From Mytilus galloprovincialis (taxonomy: Eukaryota; Mollusca; Bivalvia; Mytilida; Mytilidae), in the NCBI RefSeq assembly GCF_965363235.1, contig NC_134842.1:31000958-31064957 (forward strand): a stretch of 64,000 nucleotides of DNA, given 5' to 3'. Under the pieces are notes generated by a model, which was not told the origin of the DNA, searched no databases, and was given only the letters and a program-made list of their open reading frames with translations. Both the position numbers and the translations under genes were made by a program. Shown here in pieces: positions 36,022 to 46,971 of this stretch (the first letter of the stretch is position 1; every line of letters begins with the position of its first letter).

Positions 36022-36567
36022 TAGTATATGAACATAAAATATGCAGCATTACAAAATAGTTATGTCAAAAAATACTTCAGCAGAGTTAATGTCTTAGCAA
36101 GTGTGATCTCAGGCCAATATTTCTATTTTCTTTTTTTCTTTAATGAAAGAGTTGTATTTATTGAAAAAAAATATAGATAAATAAGTGTATGAATGAAGAC
36201 ATAGAATCTCTATTTTATGAGTATCAATATTTTATCAAACAGAAATAAATTCAATAAACCCTTCTGAAAATTGATGCCTTCTAGCAAATAACATCTGTTC
36301 AGTCTGGCAAACTAGCAGAGAACAGCAAGAGATGAAATAAAATGGTATTAAATATAGATCTGAATATCCTCTTTCTCAACATCTTGATAACATAAATAGA
36401 TACTTAAAGTTACTCTAGATTTGTTCCTACAAAAAGAGACATGCATAACAATATTTATTTATTGAATTTTTAAGTATCTGCTTGAAACATTTAATATTGT
36501 CATGTATGATCTACATATATTTTTAAAAACCAGAGTCTTTCAAGCTTTGAAATGTTGTAAATATACA

Positions 36568-36962
36568 ATTGGTACATGAGTATTTTTTCTCATTATACTA
36601 GCATTGCTGTAACAGTTTTATTGGCACATGTGTAATTTCTCATTATACTGGCACTGCTGTAGCAGTAAAAATTGGTACATGTGTAATTTCTCATTATACT
36701 GCATTGTTGTAATATTAGTAATTGGTACATGTGTAATTTCTCATTATACTGGTATTGCTGTAATATTAGTAATTGGTACATGTGTAATTTCTTATTGTAC
36801 TGGAATTGGTGTAACAGTTGGTACATGTGTAGTTTCTCATACTGGTATTACTTTAGCAGTTGTAATAGACACATATGACTGTAATAATAGGCACATGTGC
36901 ATTTTCTCATTTGCTGCAAATATTGTTATTGACAATGTGCATTTTGTTATTTGCTGTAACTA
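36568..36962. repeat. Degenerate tandem repeat of about 60 bp, 6-8 units, CPAP 3' flank
   Basis: Units share TTGGTACATGTGTAATTTC then TCATTATACTGG and CTGTAATATTAG, and become less regular toward 36960. The open frames at 36593-37035 simply follow the repeat. Confidence 0.8.
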
Positions 36963-37661
36963 TTGTGTTTTTCTCAGGAACATATTACGAAAGAAGGCAG
37001 CCATTTTAACTGTATATACATGCACATGTATATAAAACATCACAAAGTGCCTGTCTATTTTAATTTGTTCCTCCATGTTGGTGCTATTTCATTTTCACTT
37101 GAGTTACATATTATTTATTTTCATTACTCATCTGAGCATTTAATGATTGTTTGTACAAGAGCCTTTTTTTGATATTTTGTGAAATGTATTTGTAACCATG
37201 CTGATCAATGGAGAAATGAAGGAGAATTCAGACACATGATGTATTAGATTCTTTAGGATAGATATATAATGTAAATTGCTGTTGATTCATTTATTTTCGT
37301 GGGTTCCACATTTTGTGGATTTTGTGGATTTAGGGAAATAGTATATTAGTGTTTAGTTGATTTCTTGGTTTACCAAAGTCTGCATACAATCCTATTGATA
37401 GATAATTTGCACTTCACTGAACATTCAAATTTGTGATTTATCTTAACCCATCAAATCAACTTAAATTGGTCACTGATGAATATTAATCAGCATAGATTAT
37501 ATTTAGGTATTTATGGACACTGCCATTGTTTATGCCTCTATTTTCTCAGAGTAGACAGGTTTCAGTGGCATTTGTGTGGTTTGTTGTACTATCTATTTTT
37601 TTTTTGGTTGTAAATGTTATCTTTAATGCCTTATTTTTTTTACCCTTGTCTGTTGTCAAAA

Positions 37662-37854
37662 TACAGTGGATTCATTTATTTTCGTTGGTACACATTTTCG
37701 TGGGTAACAATTTTCATGGATTAAAGAAAACTTGCATGTTCCTGGATATTTCATTAATTTGTTTTGAAGAATTTTGCATACAAGTGTACTGGAAATTTGT
37801 CATTCCCACAAAATCCATGAAATTGATATCCAACAAATCCATGAATCCACAGTA
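37662..37854. mobile_element. Miniature transposon with TACAGTGGATTCAT ends
   Basis: Left end TACAGTGGATTCATTTATTT; right end, in reverse, TACTGTGGATTCATGGATTT. About 193 bp. TA at both outer edges suggests TA target duplication. The adjacent 32-bp array begins within its last bases. Confidence 0.75.
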
Positions 37855-37979
37855 CATTCATTTCTTGTCAAAAGGAATACCAGGTACATTCATTTCTTGT
37901 CAAAAGGAATACCAGGTACATTCATTTCTTGTCAAAAGGAATACCAGGTACATTCATTTCTTGTCAAAAGGAATACCAG
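37852..37979. repeat. 32-bp tandem repeat, 4 copies
   Basis: Four nearly perfect units starting GTACATTCATTTCTTGTCA, immediately at the right end of the miniature transposon. They create the repetitive open frames at 37526-37999, which are not genes. Confidence 0.95.
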
Positions 37980-39146
37980 GTATATGTAAGCCATTTTGAT
38001 TGAAAATGAATACCACAAAGTATCTGTAATGTTAAGAATACCTTTTTGTATCTAAAATAAACTAATAAAAACCGTTGCATACTGATTTAGTCAAAATTAT
38101 ATACATTTGCACATTAGCCTCAAATTGGAACACTAGTTAATTGCCTTATTCTTCGGAGTTGAGAATTTTTTTCTAACAGAAGATTTTAAATAAGGCAAAT
38201 TTGTCTAAATTTGCTTTTTTGACTAGATTCTCATGTTGATAGTCATTTCTTCAGTGTAGAATTTTTTAAGGTTGTATCTAATATCTGATGTAAAATGTTA
38301 CATTAACATTTCCATATTAGACTTTCTGTTTATGTTTTGTCCAAAGAATTGTATGAATGAATTATCAATGCTAAAAGACCACCTCTGAACATTTTTTTTT
38401 TAATTTGTTGTATGGATAGTTTTGATGAGTCATCTACTTTAGTTGAAACATATTTTGTTAGTTAAAAATGCTAGTTTTTGAAGAATTAAAAAAAGCAAAG
38501 TTCTTATTAAACGTAAGGGTGAGTTTGAAAATGCTACTACTTTCTTAATCTGAGAGTTTTCTGTCCACTTTTGTTGAAAAATATTTCTTTTACACACCAT
38601 AGTTGAATGTTGAACACATTGTCATTATTTACATTAGCAAATGAGATGTTTAGTTTGTTATTTAAAAACAATTTATTTCCAAATTGACTACTTTATAAAC
38701 AGTAATCTAAGTGATTTTTTTCACATTTTTCCACTTGTTTTATTGTTTGTCATATAGTTATTGTAGATCTGGCATTTTTCAGTATTTATTGTTTTAATGT
38801 ATTTTGTTTGACATCATAAGTATTTTAAAGAGATGTAAAATTAGTATTATATGTGCAGAAAATGTAGTTCTTTTAGTGCTTAAGATCTGAGTAAATAGTT
38901 TTTAGTGCTGAATTCTTATATTTGTAATAAAAGATAAGTAAATCATATTTTTTATTTGTTTTATTCATGTTTTAGATGCTATAAGGTGAGATAAACCTTA
39001 TGATTATAGTACATTCATCTTCTTAGGTAACCTATAATTTGACCTAGTTGGAGAGAGTGTTTCTTTCTGTACCAGCTGTAAAAGATGGATGTGGAATAGA
39101 TAGATAATTTTGACATTGTACAATTATGGCTCTTTGAAATGATGAA

Positions 39147-39347
39147 TACTGTAAACCAACTAATTTTGCAGCTTTTGAAGTAGAAAAATATCTTGAATAT
39201 AAATCCTTGAAATAGGTAAGAAATGGATTTTCACCACTTAACTACATCAAGTTAATTTGAAAATCGCTAAATTAAATCGCCACAAAATGGGTTAGAAAAG
39301 GCTAATCAGCAAATACAGTATCTGCTAAAATAAGTTGGTTTACAGTA
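39147..39347. mobile_element. Miniature transposon with TACTGTAAACCAACT ends, copy 1
   Basis: Left end TACTGTAAACCAACTAATTT; right end, in reverse, TACTGTAAACCAACTTATTT. A better preserved relative is at 61083-61304. TA-flanked, non-coding. Confidence 0.8.
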
Positions 39348-40414
39348 TCCAAAATTGTCAAATAAAGGATATTTGATCCAGTCAAATAGGAATGCTGATG
39401 GTAGTGTAGATGAAATGTGTGTCTGAGGTGCCACATTACAAGCCTGGTATCTTTGGTGTGTTTTTACAACCAGTGGGTCAATGCAACTGGAGGCGGAAGA
39501 CTTCTGTTTTGCCTGCAATGAAAGACTTGGAAAGTGAGATAGTGTATTGCTTTACTGGAGGTAGAAACAGCAGAGGAGGATGGGTCAATCCTTTTTTAGT
39601 CAGTTTGAAAGGAAGTACTTTTGAAAGAACAATAATATTTTCTTTTAAGTTGCATTACTATCAGTTCATATCAGTTTGACCCCTCGTGCTCATGGTCTAG
39701 TCAATTGACAATGTAAAACAGGTTTGTTATAAATTGTGTCAATGCCAAAGTACTGACAAGTTTGATGATGATACGGTCGGGAACTGAGAATCCATCAGCA
39801 GCAGTAATGACTCAGTTCTGTAAAAGATTAAAACAATACTGCGTCAAAATCCCTTTTTACATTTTTCAGCCACGCTCAAACGTTGAATATTTAAAGGCAA
39901 GTATGCATAAAGATACAAAGATACGTTTATCTAAGATAATTAATACCAGCATAAATATTTACTACCATGTCTTTGTAGCTTCAACTTATAATTGCAATTC
40001 TTAATGTCAAAACATAACTCAAAGCAATCATTTAAATGAGATATGAAATACGTTTTTCAATCTCCTAATTAGTTTTCATTAACATCAAATTAAAAGTATT
40101 CCCATTTCTGGTTTACAACTCTTTTTTGATATTTTTCTAATGATATTTTAATGACGAGGAAAAATACGATCTTTAAAAACATGTTTATATGCTTTTGCGA
40201 ACTTAAGCACTATAAAACCAGGTCCAATCCACCATTTTCTACATTTGAAAATGCCTGTACCAAGTCAGGAATATGACCGTTGTTGTCCATTCGTTTGATG
40301 TGTTTTTTCATTTGATTTTTCCATTTGATAAGGGAATTTCCGTTGTGAATTTTTCTCATTGTTCAGCATTTTTGTGAATTTTTGTAGACACTAATTTCAA
40401 AAAGATCACTCATC

Positions 40415-42175
40415 ATGATTTACTTAACATTTTGTATATTGAGTACTCTGCCAATGATCAAATCGCAGGACAACTCTTCTGCTCCTAGAACCGTTTCCAT
40501 TGACGTGGACAATATTGGTGAGGTTTCAGTTTATTCTGATGATCTAAGTGTACATCCCCTCGGAAACACTGGACTATCATTTGTCCTTCATCATACAAAT
40601 GATCTCTATATCATAAACATTATTGATAGAACTTGTTCCGGTGTGTTCATAGATTTTTCTAATATCTATGAAGTGCTAGAAAATGAAACATGTAAGAGAA
40701 ATATTCATATCTCAAAGTTATTCGATTCTGTCAATGATACTTATAACGTAACTTTCATAGATGACGGTATTATTCCGTTATTTGAGGATATTGGTATTAC
40801 ATTTGTTGACAAACAGTGTATTGATGACTTTAAACTATTTTTATCCACCAAAGGAATTGCCAAAATAAGCAATGAAGAAATACATTACTTTCTTACTAAT
40901 TGGACAGATTGTGTACAATGTGTAACATTGGCAAAAGAACATATATTTCATGTTAATGTGTATGTGGAAAAAGGCCTATCAAAAGATGGCATAACGTCCA
41001 TTGGAGAATCACCAGTAATGTTTAGCTTTGAAGATGATAAATGTGTAGACAATTTTGTCGACTTTGTTGCTTTGTACGGACACATAGACATAGAACATCA
41101 GGACTTTCTTGTCAGTCCATCTAACATTAATGAATTTCATCGGATATATAAATGTTTAGATTTCCGTATTCCGTGTTATGGAGAGAGGTACGATGATAAT
41201 TTTCTTGTCCTTCCCCCAAAACCCGCCGCAATTGCAGGCTCTGTGCTATCAATTGTAATCATAGTGGTTAATACGTATGTTATGTTCGTCTTTCTACAGA
41301 CAAAAAACCGATCACCGATGGTAATAATGTTATCTGCAATTGCTTTGACCGACATGCTTACTGCAGTTTTTGTATGCACTCCTATGACAATACCATATTT
41401 GTTGTATGATCGCCAGATAACATTTTCTCCACATTATAATTCATGGTTATGGTTAAGTTATGACTATGTAACGTTTATTTTATGGACAGAAAGCTTTGAA
41501 ATAAGCAATATATTTCACATGGCATCAATTTTTATCACAACAGCCTTATGTGTCCAGAGAGCTGTTTCAATGCTGTTTCCAATATGGAGTAAAATACATA
41601 TAACCAATCAAGTCTGTGTGTACACCTCAATAGTCTTGTTTGGATATTCATTTATTTTGAATACAGTATTGATCATATGTCATTTGAATTTATCTTTGAA
41701 TATAGATGGTATACTTTGCATAGATTATGAACGTTTAGATATTTTAGAAATAGAAAGTTACACATACCTTTTGATTAACATATCTTATATTTCTTCTTGC
41801 ATCTTAATGGTTGTCTGTTCCTTCTACATTGCGTGTAAACTTACGCTATTAAGAGAAAACCTTAAGTGGGTTGACAGCCAAGAAGTACAGAAAAGAAATC
41901 GTAGATCAGCTGTCATTGTTGTTGTTATCTCTGTTATCTGTACTGTATCTGAAGTTATATCAATAATGACTTTAACTTTTCATTTTGCGACGGATGAACA
42001 GATAGATAAGTTTATAGGAGACTTCTTCGACTTGCTTTATCCATATCAACAATTGAGTATCACCATTGGATTCTTTTGTAATTTCTTTGCTTACTTATTT
42101 ATGGGTACACAATTGAGAGAGACAATTTTCGAAAGCTTCAAGAGAGTTATAAACTGCCTACAATGTAAGTGCTAA
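40415..42175 (+). CDS. Rhodopsin-like GPCR with signal peptide and repeated ectodomain, 586 aa
   Basis: A single coding exon. A TTTTTGTAG acceptor lies about 25 bp before the ATG, implying a 5' UTR intron. Residues 1-17 form a signal peptide (ending MIKSQ). Residues 18-265 are an extracellular region with N-glycosylation sites and paired cysteines. They contain two related blocks: ITFVDKQCIDDFKLFLSTKG ... NWTDCVQC, and FSFEDDKCVDNFVDFVALYG ... YKCLDFRIPC. Seven membrane helices follow: about 271-293, 300-330, 360-390, 400-425, 448-478, 496-523 and 547-571. TM3 ends CVQRAVSMLFP in place of the usual DRY motif; TM7 has NFFAY in place of NPxxY; TM6 lacks CWxP and has ICTVSEVIS. These features point to the FMRFamide/myosuppressin/srw-like side of class A, probably peptide-binding; the ligand is unknown. 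A decayed tandem copy follows. Possible poly(A) signal at 42756. Confidence 0.88.
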   Translation: MIYLTFCILSTLPMIKSQDNSSAPRTVSIDVDNIGEVSVYSDDLSVHPLGNTGLSFVLHHTNDLYIINIIDRTCSGVFIDFSNIYEVLENETCKRNIHISKLFDSVNDTYNVTFIDDGIIPLFEDIGITFVDKQCIDDFKLFLSTKGIAKISNEEIHYFLTNWTDCVQCVTLAKEHIFHVNVYVEKGLSKDGITSIGESPVMFSFEDDKCVDNFVDFVALYGHIDIEHQDFLVSPSNINEFHRIYKCLDFRIPCYGERYDDNFLVLPPKPAAIAGSVLSIVIIVVNTYVMFVFLQTKNRSPMVIMLSAIALTDMLTAVFVCTPMTIPYLLYDRQITFSPHYNSWLWLSYDYVTFILWTESFEISNIFHMASIFITTALCVQRAVSMLFPIWSKIHITNQVCVYTSIVLFGYSFILNTVLIICHLNLSLNIDGILCIDYERLDILEIESYTYLLINISYISSCILMVVCSFYIACKLTLLRENLKWVDSQEVQKRNRRSAVIVVVISVICTVSEVISIMTLTFHFATDEQIDKFIGDFFDLLYPYQQLSITIGFFCNFFAYLFMGTQLRETIFESFKRVINCLQCKC

Positions 42176-42789
42176 ACCGAAAATTGCTCTGCCTGCATCA
42201 ATTGATTCTAGTAAACAATGTACACGAGGTATAGTCTTACCACATACGAGAACACACCGCTAGTCTGTGACTGAATTAAAGTACCTACGCCTTATTTTCA
42301 GCCTGGACTTTTAGTATTCGTATTGTCATTTGAAATAGTCGTGCTGATTATAAGGCGCAGTTTTCTCTGCTTTCATAATCTTTGTTTGAATACGTCCTGG
42401 TTTTCTTGCTACAGCCGGAAACTACTTGTAGATATATTTTTTGTCAATGATTGAATTTAGTAGTGTCAATCCCTGTATAATTACATTGTTTGATAGTGCG
42501 CATGAGTTGGAACGTACAGATTATGTAACAGGTACTATCGGTTTCGTAACGGATTCGATCCAGAACTTGATAACTATTAGTAATATCAATTATGTGGAAA
42601 CAAAAGGGCCTTGAATGGTGTCATTTTTAACACCATTGTCCTATATTAGTTATATATAAATTTGAATTCTTTGATTCGTTGGTTTTACATCATGCCGGCT
42701 AACAAATTGGACCTCGTTATTGTAGTAGTATAGCTGTATATAATTGTTTTATTGAAATAAATGTTTTTCTCAAAGATATTTACCTTAAA

Positions 42790-42975
42790 TACATTAATTA
42801 GTAAAAAAGGGGCAGAAGAAAAACAAAACAAAAAACAAACATTCAAAATTCAAACTTCGAAGATAAACTGACAACGCCATGATAAAAAACGAATAACGAC
42901 GAAAAGAAGAACAAATCCATATTACGCTACATAGAAAACTAAATATTGATCAACACCTTCTTGCTTCACATGTGG
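42790..42975. repeat. Dispersed mussel-type repeat (copy in unit A)
   Basis: It contains ACTGACAACGCCATGATAAA, GAACAAATCCATATTACGC and CTTCTTGCTTCACATGTGGC. The same block in unit B (48838-49430) is split by an insertion at about 48938-49347. Confidence 0.6.
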
Positions 42976-43914
42976 CGCCATTCATGTAACTATCATATAG
43001 ATTGATAATTTGATTTTGATTTTTGCTGTTTTAACGCCCCTTTTAAGCACCGCATTTAGGCTATTTCATGGCGGCCAGTTTTTATTGGTGGAGGAACCAT
43101 CGACCTTCGATAGGAATATTTACAGATAGACAAAGTTTATAGCATCTATATATTGCTGCACTAGATGTCTATCTATTTTGACGTTTGGTTTCTGTAAATT
43201 TGAATTATACCACACATCTTCATTAATTCATATACAAATAACACTAACAAATTCAATATGTTTCTATAATAATTATTTTCCAAATCGATCTATGTATTTG
43301 AACCATCAACTCTCAGAATTTGATGAAAGAATACAGTAAAATAAATATTTAAAGCGATTATTATATTGAGTTATAATTGAAAGATAATTAAAAGCAATTT
43401 ATAACTATATGTCATAAATACACTGCAATTGTCATTTTCTTTTGTTGTACTTTAAATTATAAGTTTTTCCTTAAAAGATTCATAATTATCAAAAATTGAG
43501 TTTTTGGCATTTTTGCTAGATTTCGAATCATTCGTCAGATTGGATTTGGCAAAGCGGAATTGTCGAATTGCCAAATGAATACTGGATGACACCACCAGGA
43601 ATTCGAATACAAATTCAAATATTTTACAGTAAGCAGCATTCGGTTTGTAGAAAACTTTATGCGGTGACTGGTGACTTTACATTTGCAGGTTATGTTAAAA
43701 AAAATATAGGCCAAAGTCATTAACATGACAAGTTTTAATAATGGCGAGTTCATAAGAAAAGGTAAAGTCTATTAGAGATTTTCAATAAATTGAAATATGT
43801 ACGTTACTCGATGTAAGGACCTCATGGGACCGGTGATTGTCAGTAGTATAGAGAAGGACGTTTTGTTCGTGAGTCAAAGTACCGTTACGTAATATTATGT
43901 TACCGGCTAGTGTA

Positions 43915-44110
43915 TTAAAAAAAGGCATCAGTAGTGTACTGCTGTTCAATAGTCATAATTCTATTAAGCAAAAACAAGTCCGGGTAACAAACTATAACCG
44001 AGGAAAAATCATCAACTATAAAAAAAAACCACCCGGAAACACAGAAACACAGAACAACAACAAAAACAAACGCCAACATAAATAGGAACGGAATGTAGAT
44101 AAAAATGCAA
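43915..44110 (-). repeat. Dispersed repeat fragment
   Basis: On the minus strand it gives the phrase PDLFLLNRIMTIEQQYTTDA. The plus strand at 56690-56880 gives PDLFQLNRFMTMEQRYTTIA. The match, mostly at DNA level, marks a shared repeat; neither looks like a living gene. Confidence 0.6.
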
Positions 44111-45913
44111 TATTCCTGACTTGGTACAGTTTGTGGTAGTTTTTGGCAATTCAGTAGTACTGGTACATTTGTACATTGCAGACACTTTTGTTCTGAAAAG
44201 AACTTTGTTTTGACGGTATCTCTTACAACTAGGAAATTCTTGAATTGTATCAAATTATGAAGTCCTTCTTGTGTTTTTTTTAATATTCACTGATTCATTC
44301 TAACTCACGAATCTTCTATGGTGAACATTCAAATCAACTGATTTACTGAACATTGATTCTTTGGCTGGGTTATAGAAATACGGTCTTCGCAAAGGAACTA
44401 TCCTACAAATTGGAGGTGTAGCTAGCGATAAAACCAGGTTTGAATCACTATTGTTTTCCGGAAATGCCTGTACAAAGTCAGGATTATGACGGTTTTCCAC
44501 TCGTTCCGTTGGCCTTGTTCCCTTGCTTTAGATATTTCTTAATAAAACGGTATGCAGGCCCAAAATGTTTAACCGATTGAATCTTTACTTATTCTTTAAA
44601 CTTCTCTTCAAAACTAATCCATCATCAGGGACTGTGTCTTGTGTCCAATTTTTATTCCATCAATGACGTATTTTATTGAGGTTGTGAAGTCATTGCGCAA
44701 TTCAATAAGAATGACGGCAACTAAAATAGCAAAGATTTGGACTTCGATTTGAGAACAAACAAACAAAAAACTTCAATATGAGGGAAATAAAATTGGCCGT
44801 CTATTTGGAATCCGACTTCATAATGACGTCAGATTTGACGTCAATTTAAGGTACGAACTACGATAAGGGACCGGGCCACGATCTAAGTCTCAAATATATA
44901 TATATAGTTTGTTTTTGTTTACATGAAAACATTTGTAAAATATATATTAGTTATGGAGATTTTTAATGAATCTATAGCATCCTTTCAAGCGCATTTATAA
45001 TAAAAGTTTAGATATTTATATCAAATTAACGGCAATGCACAACCTATATTTTTTTTAGTACAAAAAAAGAAAAACACATCAAAGCGCATAACTATTCTAG
45101 GCTGGACTATGTTATGTCTTTGATTACCTAGTTCGGTGTACATCGGTAACTTTCAATTATAATTATCTTCGTTTATTAAAGTATATGAAGGAAATAAAAG
45201 ACATGAAGCATAACTTATTTTTGGCAACTTTGAAATCAAATTGTTGAGGTTCATATTAATATAGCTTTTACGATATCTTAATATATATACAGTTCCAAAA
45301 TTTACAATTTAAAATTACAAAGAAACATTTTTTTCTTTTTACATGGAGAACATCGTGACAACTTAACTCAGTTAAAACTAAAAAGATGCTTGACTTTCAA
45401 CTGATCAATGAAAAAAAATGCCACACTGGGATTTACTCGGTCTAATTCATTATACTTGCCGCGAGATATTCATGAACGAATATCCTTTTTTCCAGCGTAG
45501 CAGGTAATAATTGCTCCCGCTAGACAAAGATATTACACTTTAATGATGATTAGTATGAAACAATTATCATTCTTTTCCTACTCATTGAGATGATTTTAAT
45601 TGGTCCCGCTATTCAAAGGAAAACAATCTATTCATAATTGATTGTGTCTCGCAACAATAAAACATAAGTTAATGTTAATAAATTCAAGATATGAAGTTAA
45701 ACCATTGTCGTGACATCTGCCGATTCATTTGCCATGGATTCTTTTTCTGGAATCAACGCTAGCTAAATCTGTCGCTGAAATTGGCTCGTCAAATTATTTT
45801 CAATTGTTTCCTTTTTGTGCCTAATTTCATTAAGTTTGGATTGGCGAATTTACAGATTTCTGTTCACTAATGGAAATAATTTAAAAACTTACCTTTATTT
45901 TTTGTAATTTTTA

Positions 45914-46015
45914 TTTGCCTTCACTGGGAATCGAACCCCTCCTTGAAGTTTGTTATGCGTGACTGACATCAACACAGCAACGAAACCTCTCCGCTACCAA
46001 TGGGTTGCAATTTAG
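45914..46015 (-). mobile_element. tRNA-like SINE head
   Basis: The minus strand carries an A-box-like TTGGTAGCGGAGAGG and a perfect B-box GGTTCGATTCC about 65 bp later, then CCAGTGAAGGCA. The spacing is too long and the arms pair too poorly for a genuine tRNA, so a Pol III-derived SINE head is more likely. Confidence 0.5.
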
Positions 46016-46019
46016 ATGC

Positions 46020-46022
<3 letters not shown>

Positions 46023-46074
<52 letters not shown>
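46023..46074. repeat. (TA)n microsatellite, about 26 units
   Basis: Uninterrupted TA dinucleotides, directly upstream of the SINE-like head on its minus-strand reading. Confidence 0.95.
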
Positions 46075-46077
<3 letters not shown>

Positions 46078-46971
46078 GAACATATGATACACATCTGTAC
46101 AACGGACACACACGGCTTGTACTTTTATATATATACATAATAGGCAATTGTTGGTATCCGCAAGGTTAGCATGGTTAAGATCAATGAGAAAAGAGTCAAG
46201 TTAAAGGTAGGTTTGTCGGTTTGGGTTGGAGTCCCTGTATTCTCTTTGTTGTCCCTATTCTTTAGTTTTTCTGTTTTTCTTATTTTATAACTCTCAAAGC
46301 CGAATATTTTAAAGCCAAGAATGTATTCGAACCACAACAGTTGAACAGCTAAATGAAGATTAAGGACATGAAAATAATAACCAAATCCATCTAAGGCTAA
46401 CTGTGCATGAGGGAGTTGAAACCATAGAATTCGGTATTTTTGCTATACTTTTTAATCTCTGAATAATTTCGAAATATATATATATATAAATACTGACAAT
46501 TTAAAACGGTTTCTTAATAAATCATGTCGGTGCCGAAGTACTGACTGCTAAGCTGATGATACCCTCTGGGACTTTATAAATACTACTTCTGAAGCACTTT
46601 TATGAGTTTACATTCATCAGGAACGCTCTAAGTCGAATATTTGAAAGTCAAGTACATAAAAGACCGAAAGACGCGTTTATGTAAAATAATTAATAACAAC
46701 ATAAATTGTACCATTTCTTTGTAGCTTCTACTTATAATTGCAATTTTAAATGTCATTACGGAACAATCATTTAAAAGAGATATGAAATACGTTTTCAACC
46801 TCCTAAGGGAATCATTAACATCAGATTTGAAGTACTCCCGTTTCTGTTATAAAACTTGTTTTTATAGTTTTCTAATGATATTCCAATGGCATGAAACGAT
46901 GACATATTCTTGATACAGGTATATATAATATACGAATTTTGCAGACAATAATTTCAAAAAGAACAATCATC

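Larger units (their letters stand above)
36022..39146 (+). other. CPAP 3' UTR and downstream flank
   Basis: Candidate poly(A) signals AATAAA lie at 36244 and 36253 (closest), 38056 and 38926. The stretch holds two tandem repeats and at least one miniature element, listed separately. A second stretch with GATTCATTTATTTTCGTGGG at 37286 looks like a diverged copy of the 37662 element. No further exon was seen; which signal is used cannot be told from sequence. Confidence 0.5.
39735..45700. repeat. Segmental duplication unit A (carries the intact GPCR)
   Basis: Similarity to unit B (46524-50960) covers upstream flank (for example AAGAGATATGAAATACG-type sequence at 40040 and 46780), the gene, the 3' flank (TATTTACCTTAAAT at 42778 and 48812) and a distal block (AAAAAGATGCTTGACTTTCAA at 45382, 49715). 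Similarity is broken by insertions in each unit. Confidence 0.75.
42176..46523. other. Flank between the GPCR and its decayed copy
   Basis: No gene seen. It holds dispersed repeat pieces (42790-42975; 43915-44110 on the minus strand), a tRNA-like SINE head (45914-46015) and a TA microsatellite. The distal block near 45355-45700 is shared with 49677-49973 and 53990-54240. Confidence 0.5.

Noticed and set aside
36593-37035. Open frames on both strands with cysteine-rich repeats
   Set aside because: They follow a degenerate roughly 60-bp tandem repeat in the CPAP 3' flank; the periodicity explains them.
37526-37999. 157-aa frame with repeated C-terminus
   Set aside because: The repeated part is the 32-bp array and the rest crosses a miniature transposon; no protein family features.
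39410-39679. 89-aa frame between CPAP and the GPCR
   Set aside because: Starts just downstream of a miniature element and shows no domain, signal peptide or splice context.
43915-44253. 112-aa minus-strand frame with a hydrophobic stretch
   Set aside because: The conserved phrase also occurs at 56690-56880 in a dispersed repeat, so it is repeat sequence rather than a membrane-protein gene.
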